Below, one piece after another: positions 10,169 to 20,587 of a stretch of 64,000 bases of DNA (positions are counted from its first letter, which is position 1; every line of letters starts with the position of its first letter). Origin of the DNA: Erodium maritimum. Its lineage: Eukaryota; Streptophyta; Magnoliopsida; Geraniales; Geraniaceae. The position numbers and the translations under genes are program-made. The notes under the pieces were generated by a model. That model saw only the letters and a program-made list of their open reading frames with translations. It had not been told where the DNA came from and did no database searches. The stretch lies in NCBI GenBank assembly GCA_963921825.1, contig OY997592.1, forward strand, positions 28,003,730 to 28,067,729, written 5' to 3'.

Positions 10169-11544
10169 AAGTCATGAACATGTGCCATAGATTAAGTCAT
10201 GAACATATTCAGTGTTGTAGCTTGTCATGTATCCTTAGACCAAGGAGTCTTTGTGATCGCTATGTAGTCAACAACTGAGTGTGACCTGAGCCTAACGTTG
10301 TCCGTAACAGGGCTTCCATAACGGCCAGGATTGGCTTGGGGACGGGCTACATGAGTGACACGAAAGGCGGCTAAGGGATTTATCCCTCATACTGAGGTAT
10401 GGGAAAGATATCGGTTCTCGGCCGCTTGATCGAGAGTGACTGAAAGAATAGCATGGCCATGCACATGATACTGGGTATCATATCTTCAGTCATCTCACAT
10501 ATCAAGGAACGATGATTGAGAATAATAAGGATGACGGCTCTATGCCTTATCTCAATCAGGATATCGGAGATAAAAGGATAATGACAGGGACGACGGAAAG
10601 GTTAGAATCGACAGGGTCGATTCGTTATGTAGTGTCAGGCAATACTAAAGTCTCGTTAGTTGCCACTTAAATAGGATCAAGTAAAATGGGATTTTACGTT
10701 GATCTATTGACATGCATAAACCTAAGGGTCACACCGGAGGATGAAACTCATTGACACATTTATGGAGAATGGCCAAAGGGGAGTTGTCTCGGGACATGAC
10801 CAAAACTGGGTTTTGGGTCATGTGCCCGTAAGTGAATAGGACTTTACGGATCGAGACAAGGCTTGGAGTCTTGGGATTGATCGCGTCGGATAATGTTGGA
10901 CATTTCCGGTATGGAAGGAATGGAGGCGATGAGCGAATCACGGGACCTCATTGGAAATGGCCACGGGCCATGTTCCAAGAGGCCCATGAAAGGCCCATGC
11001 AACCAAGGCCCATGGAACTAATTAATCAAGTCTTGATTAATTAGTACTAAGTAAGCAAGACAAGGATTAAGGTGTTGGTGATTCACCACCTAACCCAATC
11101 TTGTCTTGCCATACTTTGTCCTATTTACACCTTACTTGACACCATACTTGTCCCATGCCTTTAGTTGGACAAGTATGGGTTTTGTTATGTTTAAGTCATC
11201 TTTTTCCAACATAACAAACACAAGACAAGAATAGGAAACACATTTTCTCTCCCTCTTCCATGGCCATTTCGGGTTTGGCTAGTTTCCACCTCCATGTTGG
11301 TGTTCTCGAGTCCTCAAAGAGAAGAACTACGTGGCTTTGATTCCCATGTGGATACGTAGGCGTCTTGGAGACTCAAGTCAATCATTCGTTAACCGGTGTT
11401 CTTGTTTTGGTAAGAACTAGTGCTGAATTTTTCTCTTGTGAATCCATTCTTTGTTAGTTGTTTCATGGTTTTAATCGTCTCTTGGTTTTCATTGATTTTC
11501 CGCTGCGAGTTGGTTCATCTCCAACCCTACCTCGAGACCCAACA
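10169..11544 (+). mobile_element. Copia-1 forward LTR lacking its first ~320 bp
   Basis: From 10181 onward this follows the forward LTR at 22103-23789, from LTR position about 324 to the end (gagacccaaca, 11544). The junction carries a short duplication of aagtcatgaacat (10168 and 10191). Opposite orientation to 9502-10168, so the two LTR pieces meet head-on. Confidence 0.85.
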
Positions 11545-11545
11545 G

Positions 11546-11557
11546 TGGTATCAGAGC
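11546..11557 (+). other. Primer-binding site (initiator tRNA-Met) of the forward Copia-1 arm
   Basis: TGGTATCAGAGC, complementary to the 3' end of plant initiator tRNA-Met, one base after the LTR end. Confidence 0.9.
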
Positions 11558-13099
11558 CGTGCTACCTTCGGGATTCACAAGACGGTGTTCAAAGTTTCGG
11601 TTTTGCTTGAAAGTTTCGTTTTGGGCATGTTGTTTTTCTAAATTGTTTGATAACATGTTTTAAATTATTGTTTATGGATTTAATACATGTAAAATGAATT
11701 TTTGAAAATTATTTCAAATCTGGAAATTTTGAAAAAGATTTGATTTTTCGGGTCTCGGGAGCGGGACTCTCGGGGAGCCGAAACCGGGACCGTACGGGGC
11801 TTCGTTGGACGGAGCTAGGCTAAGCATGACCATTGGATGGTTGATATGCCAATGTTAAACCTTTTTGTTAGTTATGACGAGTTTGGAACCGTCATGACGA
11901 ACTCGAAGATCAAATGTTCAAAAGTTTCATTTTTGAACGGTTTCGATAAACCGAGCATCAAAAATTTTCGAAACTTGGCTATTGATTAAAACCGGAAAAT
12001 CACATGATGTTTGATAACATTCTTGTTTGATAACACGATGTGTGATGTGATGTTGGCATGGTGTACATAATATCCCCGAGCTCGATTTAATTATTTATCG
12101 CTTTTCACGGCCTGCGAGCCGTTAGAGTTAGCGTGTAATTATTTTTTCAAGGTGTGGTCGTCGAACCACTTGTTTGTAATATTTATTTATTCCCGGCCTG
12201 CGAGTCGTGTATTAAATTGTAATATTTTACTCAAGACGAAGAAAGGGCGAAAATGTCATTTGGTGGCTTTTCGGGTGTTGGCATCGGCTTGGAGTCGGTG
12301 GAGCTCAAGAAGCTAGTGGGAGTTAGTTTAGGGGGCTATTATGTGCACATTTATCGCTTTATGCTTGGTTTAGTTTATAAATGATTAATTCTATGTGTTT
12401 TAGAATTGCATGCTTAACTTTATTTACCGAGCATATCACCTCACATGCAAAGATAAAATTGGAATTTTAATCCTGTGTGTGAACCCTTAGAACCGTCATT
12501 GCATTGGATGTAGTTGAAGGGTTCAAAGGAAGAATTACATTGGATGTAATTTGAGGCATCATTGCATTTGGAATGTAGTTGATGTGCTCATCGCATCTAG
12601 GATGTGTCAAAGTTTTGAACACAACTGGACAAGTAAAAGCGGGTCATGTCCGATACCTCCCAATCATCAACACCTTACTACCTCCCCGTCCTTTGGGTGT
12701 CGTGCGCATTAGCGGAGCATCCATGGGGAAGCGGGGTAGTAGGTTTGGACGACATATGTGGGTGTCGTGCGCATTAGCGGAGCACCTACATAGTGACGAG
12801 CCATAATTGAAAATTGGTGGACCCGACTATGATTCTCGGCCTGAGGTTGAGCTAGGGTAACAGATAGGGTAAGTCGTGTACATAAGTACATACCCTAGCC
12901 AAGAGTCACATTGGATGTGATTGGATGGAGTCCTACCTACATAGCTCGATTAAGTGGCGAGCATTAGTTCAGCTTAATCGAGTGAATCAAGGATCTTGGT
13001 TTCAGATTCTAAAGGTTTAGAATCGATTGTTGGTGTTTAAGCTTGATCTTCATAAAATTTATTCAGTTTACTGATTGAATTTTATCTGTTGTAGATCAA
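11558..13099 (+). other. Non-coding leader of the forward Copia-1 arm
   Basis: About 1.5 kb between primer-binding site and gag start, matching the leader at 23803-25348. It contains the paired phrase gggtgtcgtgcgcattagcg (two copies near 12700 and 12760) but no conserved domain. Confidence 0.7.
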
Positions 13100-14655
13100 A
13101 TGGCAAATTCAGCGAACATTAATAGTTTGTCATTAAAAACCATTCTTGACAGGGTCAAGCTAAATGGGACAAACTATTTGGACTGGTACAGAATTTTGAG
13201 GATAGTCCTCAAGTCTGAACGCAAAGAATATGTCCATGACAAGGCTGTCTCTAAGACCATATCAGAGTTACATGAAGTGTCATTAATTGCTGAGAAGAAT
13301 ATATCAGGGATCTGAGATCCAAGGATATTCTGATGGTCAACAAGGGAATTGGAAGTGGCAAGGGCGGGGCCCATGCGCACTTGGCAGGAAAGATGAGACA
13401 CATGAGAATGTCTGCTTCTACTGCCAACAGCCTGGTCATTGGAACCGGGATTACAGGAAGTTCACGGCTGATCTGAAGAAGGGTAGTGGGACTGCGCCTT
13501 CATCAAATAGAGTGGATGATCTGAAGAAGGGCAGTAGGACTGCGCCTTCATCAGGAAACCTGGATGATCTAAGGAAGGGCGGTGGGACCGTGCCTTCATC
13601 TGGTATTAACTCTATAGAGCTACATCTCTCTACTTCCAAAGATTCATGGGTATTAGATACCAGGACTGAATCTCACACATGCACTTATATATGGTGGCTG
13701 AAAGTAGGAGAGGTCTGGAAAGCACGAAGTGGACCTCAGAGTTGTGGCAACTGCTGTAGGATCCATGAGTCTTGCTTTGCCAAGAGGCCTTGTCTTAGTA
13801 TTGTATAATGTATATTGCATACCTACTTTTAGTAGGAATATTATATCTGTATCCGTGTTTGACAAGGAAGGATATAATGTTAATATTGGAAATGGAGTTT
13901 TCAATGTTCTATGCAATGATATGTTTTATACCAGTACTGACTTGGTTGGAGGATTGTACATATTAGATATGGGTAACAATGCTTCAAGTTCTATATATTC
14001 CGTTAATACCAAGAGGTCTAAATCCAACAATTTAAACCTAACTCTGTTATGGCACTGTCATTTAGGTCGCATAAACAAGAAGCACCTATCAGCACTTCAG
14101 AAGTGCGAACTTTCAGGTTCATTCGAGTTCCATTCGATCGATAGGTGCAAGGTTTGTTTGATGGGCAAAATGACTAAAGTTCCCTTTTATCGATCGCGAT
14201 GAAAGGGTGGGTGAATTACTGGGGCTGATACACTCGAATGTGTGTAGACCAATAAGTTCACTTGCCAGGAGAGGTTTTAACTACTTTACCACATTTACTG
14301 ATGATTACAGTAAATATGGTTATGTCTATTCGGTGAGACATAAGTCTGAAGCTTTTGATAAATTCAAAGAGTTTAAGACTAAAGTAGAAAACCAGCTCGA
14401 CAAAGGTATTAAGGCACTTCGATTGGATCGAGGTGGAAAATACTTGACCACAGAGTTATTAGATCATCTAAAAGAGAATGGGATCCTTTTGGAATGGACT
14501 CCTCCTGGGACACTGTAGTTGAAAGGTGTAGCCAAACGGAGAAATCGGACATTGTTAGACAATGGTCCGTTCCATTATTAGTTGGACTGATCTCCCAATC
14601 TCTTTATGGGATTATGCTCTAGAGACGACCGCATTCATAGTGAATCGGGATTGTA
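13100..14655 (+). pseudogene. Copia-1 gag-pol remnant, forward arm
   Basis: The frame starts MANSANINSLSLKTILDR at 13100, the N-terminus of copia gag, and loses frame near 13315. The gag core is internally deleted compared with Copia-3 (54278 onward). A zinc-knuckle region follows (CFYCQQPGHWNRDY), in which the last Cys of CCHC is Tyr. Then come three 48-bp repeats, the GAG-pre-integrase domain (LLWHCHLGRINKKHL, about 14045) and the integrase start (GFNYFTTFTDDYSKYGYVYS), ending around 14520 with VEWTPP-like sequence. The reverse transcriptase and RNase H halves are absent because the sequence inverts at about 14656. Confidence 0.85.
13470..13613 (+). repeat. 48-bp coding repeat, three copies (16-aa gag linker unit)
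   Basis: gatct at 13470, 13518 and 13566 marks exact 48-bp spacing. Each unit encodes a variant of DLKKGSGTAPSSN plus three residues. The same triple array occurs at about 25722-25850 and, inverted, at 15555-15690; Copia-3 has a single unit. Confidence 0.85.
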
Positions 14656-14690
14656 TACCAGTGGTCAAGTATTAATACCTTAGATGATCT
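14656..14690. other. Centre of the Copia-1 palindrome
   Basis: Forward internal sequence ends at about 14655 (cattcatagtgaatcggg) and reverse internal sequence begins by 14690 (gatgatctaataactctgtg). The junction contains gtggtcaagtatt twice (near 14663 and 14700) and a fragment aatacctt copied from nearby, a pattern of local template switching. Confidence 0.75.
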
Positions 14691-16050
14691 AATAACTCTG
14701 TGGTCAAGTATTTTCCATCTCGATCCAATCGAAGTGTCTTAATACCTTTGTCGAGCTGGTTTTCTACTTTAGTCTTAAACTCTTTGAATTTATCAAAAGC
14801 TTCAGACTTATGTCTTACCGAATAGACATAACCATATTTACTGTAATCATCAGTAAATGTAATAAAGTAGCTAAAACTCCTTCTGGCAAGTGAACTTATT
14901 GGTCTACACACATTTGAGTGTATTAGCCCCAATAATTCACCCGCTCTTTCATCGCGATCGATAAAGGGCACTTTAGTCATTTTTCCCATCAAACAAACCT
15001 TGCACCTATCGATCGAATGGAATTCGAATGAACCTGAAAGCCCGCACTTCTGAAGTGCTGATATGCGTTTCTTGTTTATGCGGCCCAAATGACAGTGCCA
15101 TAACAGAGTTAGGTTTAAATCGTTGGATTTAGACCTCTTGGTATTAACGTAATATATAGAACTAGAGGCATTGTTACCCATATCTAATATGTACAATCCT
15201 CCAACCAAGTCAGTACTGGTATAAAACATATCATTGCATAGAACATTGAAAACTCCATTTCCAATATTAACATTATATCCTTCCTTGTCAAACACGGATA
15301 CAGATATAATATTCCTACTAAAAGTAGGTATGCAATATACATTATACAATACTAAGACAAGGCCTCTTGGCAAAGCAAGACTCATGGATCCTACATCAGT
15401 TGCCACAACTCTGAGGTCCACTTCGTGCTTTCCAAACCTCTCCTACTTTCAGCCACCATATATTAGTGCATGTGTGAGATTCAGTCCTGATATCTAATAC
15501 TCATGAATATTTGGAAGTAGAGAGATGTAGCTCTATAGAGTTAATACCGGATGAAGGCACGGTCCCACCACCCTTCCTTAGATCATCCAGGTTTCCTGAT
15601 GAAGGCGCAGTCCTACTGCCCTTCTTCAGATCATCCAAGCTATTTGATGAAGGCGCAGTCCCACTACCCTTCTTCAGATCAGCCGTGAACTTCCTGTAAT
15701 CCCAGTTCCAATGACCAGGCTGTTGGCAGTAGAAGCAGACATTCTCATGTGTCTCATCTTTCCTGCCAAGTGCGCATGGGCCCCGCCCTTGCCACTTCCA
15801 ATTCCCTTGTTGACCATCAGAATATCATTGGATCCCAGATCCCTGATATATTCTTCTCAGCAGTTAATGACACTTCATGTAACTCTGATATGGTCTTAGA
15901 GACAGCCTTGTCAAGGACATATTTCTTGCGCTCAAACTTGAGGACTATCCTCAAAATTCTGTACCAGTCCAAATAGTTTGTCCCATTTAGCTTGACCCTG
16001 TCAAGAATGGTTTTTAATGAAAAAATATTAATGTTCGCTGAATTTGCCAT
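14690..16050 (-). pseudogene. Copia-1 gag-pol remnant, reverse arm
   Basis: Mirror copy of 13100-14470 on the minus strand. Gag starts at 16050 (MANSANINIFSLKTILDR), with the same internal gag deletion, the same 48-bp triple repeat and the same integrase N-terminal region (249-aa open stretch 15421-14672). Differences from the forward arm are scattered substitutions, so the arms are very similar but not identical. It ends inside integrase (LTTELLDHL) about 185 bp earlier than the forward arm. Confidence 0.85.
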
Positions 16051-17580
16051 TTGATCTACAACAGATAAAATTCAATCACTAAACTGAATAAATTTTATGA
16101 AGATCAAGCTTAAACACCAACAATCGATTCTAAACCTTTAGAATCTGAAACCAAGATCATTGATTCACTCGATTAAGCTGAACTAATGCTCACCACTTAA
16201 TCGAGCTATGTAGGTAGGAGTCCATCCAATCACATCCAATGTGACTCTTGGCTAGGGTATGTACTTATGTACACGACTTACCCTATCTGTTACCCTAGCT
16301 CAACCTCAGGCTGAGAATCGTAGTCGGGTCCACCAATTTTCAACTATGGCCCGTCACTTTGTAGGTGCTCCGCTAATGCGCACAACACCCACATATGTCG
16401 TCCAAACCTACTACCCCGCTTTCCCATGGATGCTCCGCTAAAGCGCACGACACCCATAGGACGGGGAGGTAGTAAGGTGTCGATAATTGGGAGGTATCGG
16501 ACATGACCCGTTTTTACTTGTCCGGTTGTGTTTAAAACTTTGACACATCCTAGATGCGATGAGCACATCAACTACATTCCAAATGCAATGATGCCTCAAA
16601 TTACATCCAATGTAATTCTTCCTTCGAACCCGTCAACTACATCCAATGCAATGACGATTCTAAGGGCTCACACACAAGGATTAGAATTCCAATTTTATCT
16701 TTGCATGTGAGGTGATATGCTCGGTAAATAAAGTTAAGCATGCAATTCTAAAACACATAGAATTAGTCATGCATAGTCTAAACCAAGCATAAAGCGATAA
16801 ATGTGCACATAATAGCCCCCTAAACTAACTCCCACTAGCTTCTTGAGCTCCACCGACTCCAAGCCGATGCCAACACCCGAAAAGCCACCAAATGACATTT
16901 TCGCCCTTTCTTCGTCTTGAGTAAAATATTACAATTTAATACACAACTCGCAGGCCGGGAATAAATAAATATTACAAACAAGTGGTTCGACGACCACACC
17001 TTGAAAAAATAATTACACGCTAACTCTAACGGCTCGCAGGCCGTGAAAAGCGATAAATAATTAAATCGAGCTCGGGGCTATTATGTACACCATGCCAACA
17101 TCACATCACACATCGTGTTATCAAACATCATGTGATTTTTTGGGTTTATTTAATAGCCAAGTTTCGAAATTTTTTGATGCTCGGTTTATCGAAACCGTTC
17201 AAAAATGAAACTTTTGAACATTTGATCTTCGAGTTCGTCATGACGGTTCCAAACTAGTCATATCTAACAAAACGGTTTGGCCTTATCATATCAACCATAC
17301 AATGGTCATGCTTGGCCTAGCTCCGTCCAACGGAGCCTCGTTCGGTCCCGGTTTCGGCTCCCCGAGAGTCCCGCTCCCGAGACCCGAAAAATCAAATCTT
17401 TTTTTTTCAAAATTTCCAGATTTGAAATAATTTTCAAAAATTCATTTTACATGCATTAAATCCATAAACAAGAATTTAAAACATGCTATCAAACAATTTA
17501 GCAAAACAATATGCCAAAACGAAACTTTCATGCAAAACTGAAACTTTGAATACCGTCTTGTGAATCCCGAAGGTAGCACG
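16051..17580 (-). other. Non-coding leader of the reverse Copia-1 arm
   Basis: Reverse complement of the copia leader (compare 11558-13099 and 23803-25348). No coding domain. Confidence 0.7.
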
Positions 17581-17592
17581 GCTCTGATACCA
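17581..17592 (-). other. Primer-binding site (initiator tRNA-Met) of the reverse Copia-1 arm
   Basis: gctctgatacca is the reverse complement of TGGTATCAGAGC, one base away from the LTR end at 17594. Confidence 0.9.
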
Positions 17593-17593
17593 C

Positions 17594-18155
17594 TGTTGGG
17601 TCTCGAGGTAGGGTTGGAGATGAACCAACTCGCAGCGGAAAATCAATGAAAACCAAGAGACGATTAAAACCATGAAACAACTAACAAAGAATGGATTCAC
17701 AAGAGAAAAATTCAGCACTAGTTCTTACCAAAACAAGAACACCGGGTAACGAATGATTGGCTTGAGTCTCCAAGACGCCTACGTATCCACATGGGAATCA
17801 AAGCCACGTAGTTCTTCTCTTTGAGGACTCAAGAACACAAAAATGGAGGTGAGAACTAGCCAAACCCGAAATTGCCATGGAGAGGAGGGAGAAGTTGTGT
17901 TTCCTATTCTTGTCTTGTGTTTGTTATGTTGAAAAAAGATGACTTAAACATAACAAACCCCATACTTTTCCAACTAAAGGCATGAGACAAGTATGGTGTC
18001 AAGTTAGGTGTAAATAGGACAAAGTATGGCAAGACAAGATTGGGTTAGGTGGTGAATCACCAACACCTTAATCCTTGTCTTCCTTACTTAGTACTAATTA
18101 ATCAAGACTTGATTAATTAGTTCCATGGGCCTTGGTTGCATGGGCCTTTTATGGG
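17594..18155 (-). mobile_element. Copia-1 right LTR, piece 1 of 3
   Basis: Starts tgttgggtctcgagg and runs to the ATGGG target site (18151-18155), where the gypsy element is inserted. The LTR continues at 35202 and 42764; the three pieces sum to 1686 bp, matching the 1687-bp LTRs at 22103 and 28878. Confidence 0.9.
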
Positions 18156-19156
18156 TCTGAAGACCGCTCCGGTTAAAAAGGGTTCATTTATTAAATTTAA
18201 TAGTTCGGAACGTCGAGGTTGGTAATCGGTTTGATTTTTGGAACGACTGCAAAAGAGAAAAGAATTTTGGCTATTTAATCGATTTTATCAGGAAAGAACT
18301 AAAATGGGGAATTGAGAACCAAAAGCAGTTTTAACGAGAAAGGATCTGAAAATCAAAACGGTTTTAAAATAAAAAGGAATTAACATCAATTTGGTTTTAA
18401 TAACGGTTTTGAGTCGAGGAGTTTTGAGAAACAAATTTGTAGGAAAATGAACTAAAACGACTTTGGTTTTAAAAAGGAATTAAAAAGAACAATCAGATTT
18501 GATTTAAAATGGGCCTTGAACTATTGAGCGTGGAACGAATAATCGGGTTGTTGAAACGGACTTAGGATGGGTTTAACAGCGGAATGCGGAATCGGTGCCT
18601 CGGGAGCCGTGTCTCGAAATCCATGCACCGGGTTCTGTGCTCGGGGCTCGAAACCGATTCATCGTGATCCCGCTTTTAGCCCGCTCGAGTTTAAAAGACA
18701 AATGTCGGATTTAAACTGGACAAATCGTAATCTTTAACCTAACGGTGGACCCGTTATTAATTTATGGCTTTCGTGTTATCTTTAGCGTCTGGCTTTGATC
18801 GAAGTGAAGCCCGGAGGTAGCGAGCCAGAACGCCAGCAGCTAGGAAACGTAGCGGGTGTTCTTCGGTTGAGGTAGGTAAAAGTAGCCGGATCTCGGCCCT
18901 GACTAGGGAAAGTTAACAGTAGAAATGCATGTGACACTGGGGTGTCGTGGGTTAAGTAGGTTTATCGAATATTAGAAAGGCATGATACGGGAACGTAGCG
19001 ACTATGAGAAAAGCATGTGACACTTAGTAGTGTCGTAGGATCAGAGAACTTAGCGATAATTGAATTACTGGAGGCATATGACCTTGCCCGGAGGTTGTTT
19101 GTGAAACTAGTGATCTTAGGACTGTTGGAGGCATCGAGCATGCCGGAGGTTGTTGC

Positions 19157-19430
19157 GTGTTATTTATTGTTGAGTTTGAGTGGCCTTGAGAGCCCGTGTT
19201 ATTTATTGTTGAGTTTGAGTGGCCTTGAGAGCCCGTGTTATTTATTGTTGAGTTTGAGTGGCCTTGAGAGCCCGTGTTATTTATTGTTGAGTTTGAGTGG
19301 CCTTGAGAGCCCGTGTTATTTATTGTTGAGTTTGAGTGGCCTTGAGAGCCGTGTTAATTATTGTTGAGTTTGAGTGGCCTTGAGAGCCGTGTTGTTAATT
19401 GTTGAGTTTGGGTGGCCATGAGAGGCCGTG
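19157..19430 (+). repeat. 39-bp LTR tandem array (5' LTR)
   Basis: Five near-identical 39-bp units (gtgttatttattgttgagtt plus 19 bases) followed by two degenerate 38-40 bp units. Being a multiple of three it reads as a 13-residue repeat in one frame (CYLLLSLSGLESP), which I take as a by-product. Confidence 0.9.
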
Positions 19431-19502
19431 TAGTTAAATTGGTGTCTTGGGTGGCCATGAGTGCCCGTGTCTTACTGTTGATGTTTTGGAGTGGCGGTGA
19501 GT

Positions 19503-19740
19503 GCCGTGGGGTTGTTGAACCCGAGTCTTGATCGTTGATGTGTCTTGAGTGGTCGTGAGTGCCGTGGGGTTGTTGAACCCGAGTCTTGACCGTTGGTGTG
19601 TCTTGAGTGGCATTGAGTGCTGTGGGGTTGTTGAACCCGAGTCTTGACCGTTGGTGTGTCTTGAGTGGCAGTGAGTGCCCGTGGGGTTGTTGAACCCGAG
19701 TCTTGATTATTGAGGTGTCTTGAGTGGCCTTGAGTGCCTG
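19503..19740 (+). repeat. 58-bp LTR tandem array (5' LTR)
   Basis: About four units starting gccgtggggttgttgaaccc at 19503, 19561, 19619 and about 19677. Confidence 0.85.
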
Positions 19741-20575
19741 TGTTGTTGAACTTGCTTGTGATTGTGGTTACCTGAGGTTGTGGGCCCGCTTCATGAAACG
19801 GGGGTCCTCGATCACACGCGTCTGCACGTTCAGACGGGGTAGGGGGCCCGCCCGTCAGTAAAGGGGTCCTGGCCGCACGTGTGTGGTTCGGTGGCTGTGA
19901 GTGTGATAGGTTGACAGTCTGATCCGACTTTGTGTCGAGGAAATGCAACAGGTCGACCGCCTGACCTGATGAGATCGGTAAAGGGCGTGAGGGAGGTTAC
20001 TGAGCAGCTGGTTTGCGATCCTTTGTGATCTTGTTTGGTGTGTGATCCTTTGTGATCTTGCTTGGTGTTGTGTAGCTTTCTGTTGTGTCCTTGGAGGAGG
20101 TCGTCGATAGTTGTGTTGGGTTTACTTTACGAGTCTGAGTGTTGAGTCGTTCGAGGAAGGTCACCGTGGGTGTTTGTCAGTCAGAGTACTTGGGTTGGGG
20201 ACAGTGATCCCCGGAGTTGAGTTGTTGTTGGTGTTACCGACATTGTTTGCTAATTATGCCGTAGTCAGTTTGTTATCCGTGGTGGTGAGCTAACGCTCAC
20301 CCCTAGCTGCTTTTCCTACAGGTACTGATCACAGGACGGACTAGGTGAGCTCTCGAAGCTTGTGGAGCTAGGAGCGGAGTCCGGGTTGTTTTTGAGTCTA
20401 GTGACGGATACCTACTTTTGTCCACTTGTTGGGACGTGTTTTAAGTTGTAAATATTATTTTGATTTATTTAAATGGAGTTTTTAAAGTGATTTAATGAAA
20501 TAAGGTTTCAAATATTGTATCGTTTTAAATGTTCGCGTCCCGAGTTCGGTTCGCTGAAATTGGGGCGTGACAGCT

Positions 20576-20587
20576 TGGTTTCAAAGC
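20576..20587 (+). other. Degenerate primer-binding site of the gypsy element
   Basis: TGGTTTCAAAGC, differing at two positions from TGGTATCAGAGC (initiator tRNA-Met), just after the LTR end. Confidence 0.65.

Larger units (their letters stand above)
18156..20572 (+). mobile_element. Tekay-like gypsy 5' LTR
   Basis: 2417 bp, from just after the target duplicate ATGGG to gtgaca at 20572. The terminal dinucleotide reads TC here and TA in the 3' LTR, so the ancestral TG has probably mutated in both. It matches 33173-35196 closely apart from an extra block of roughly 385 bp (about 19770-20160) absent from the 3' LTR. Two internal tandem arrays lie at 19157-19430 and 19503-19740. Confidence 0.9.

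Noticed and set aside
11546-11557. tRNA gene-like motifs (also at 23791, 52640 and 47643)
   Set aside because: They match only the tRNA 3' end, directly follow LTR ends, and are primer-binding sites. No tRNA cloverleaf follows.
19157-19740. Regular repeats of 39 and 58 bp that superficially resemble a CRISPR-like or protein-repeat array
   Set aside because: Units are directly adjacent with no unique spacers and lie inside an LTR present at both ends of one element. The repeated LSLSGLES-type peptide only follows from 39 being divisible by three.
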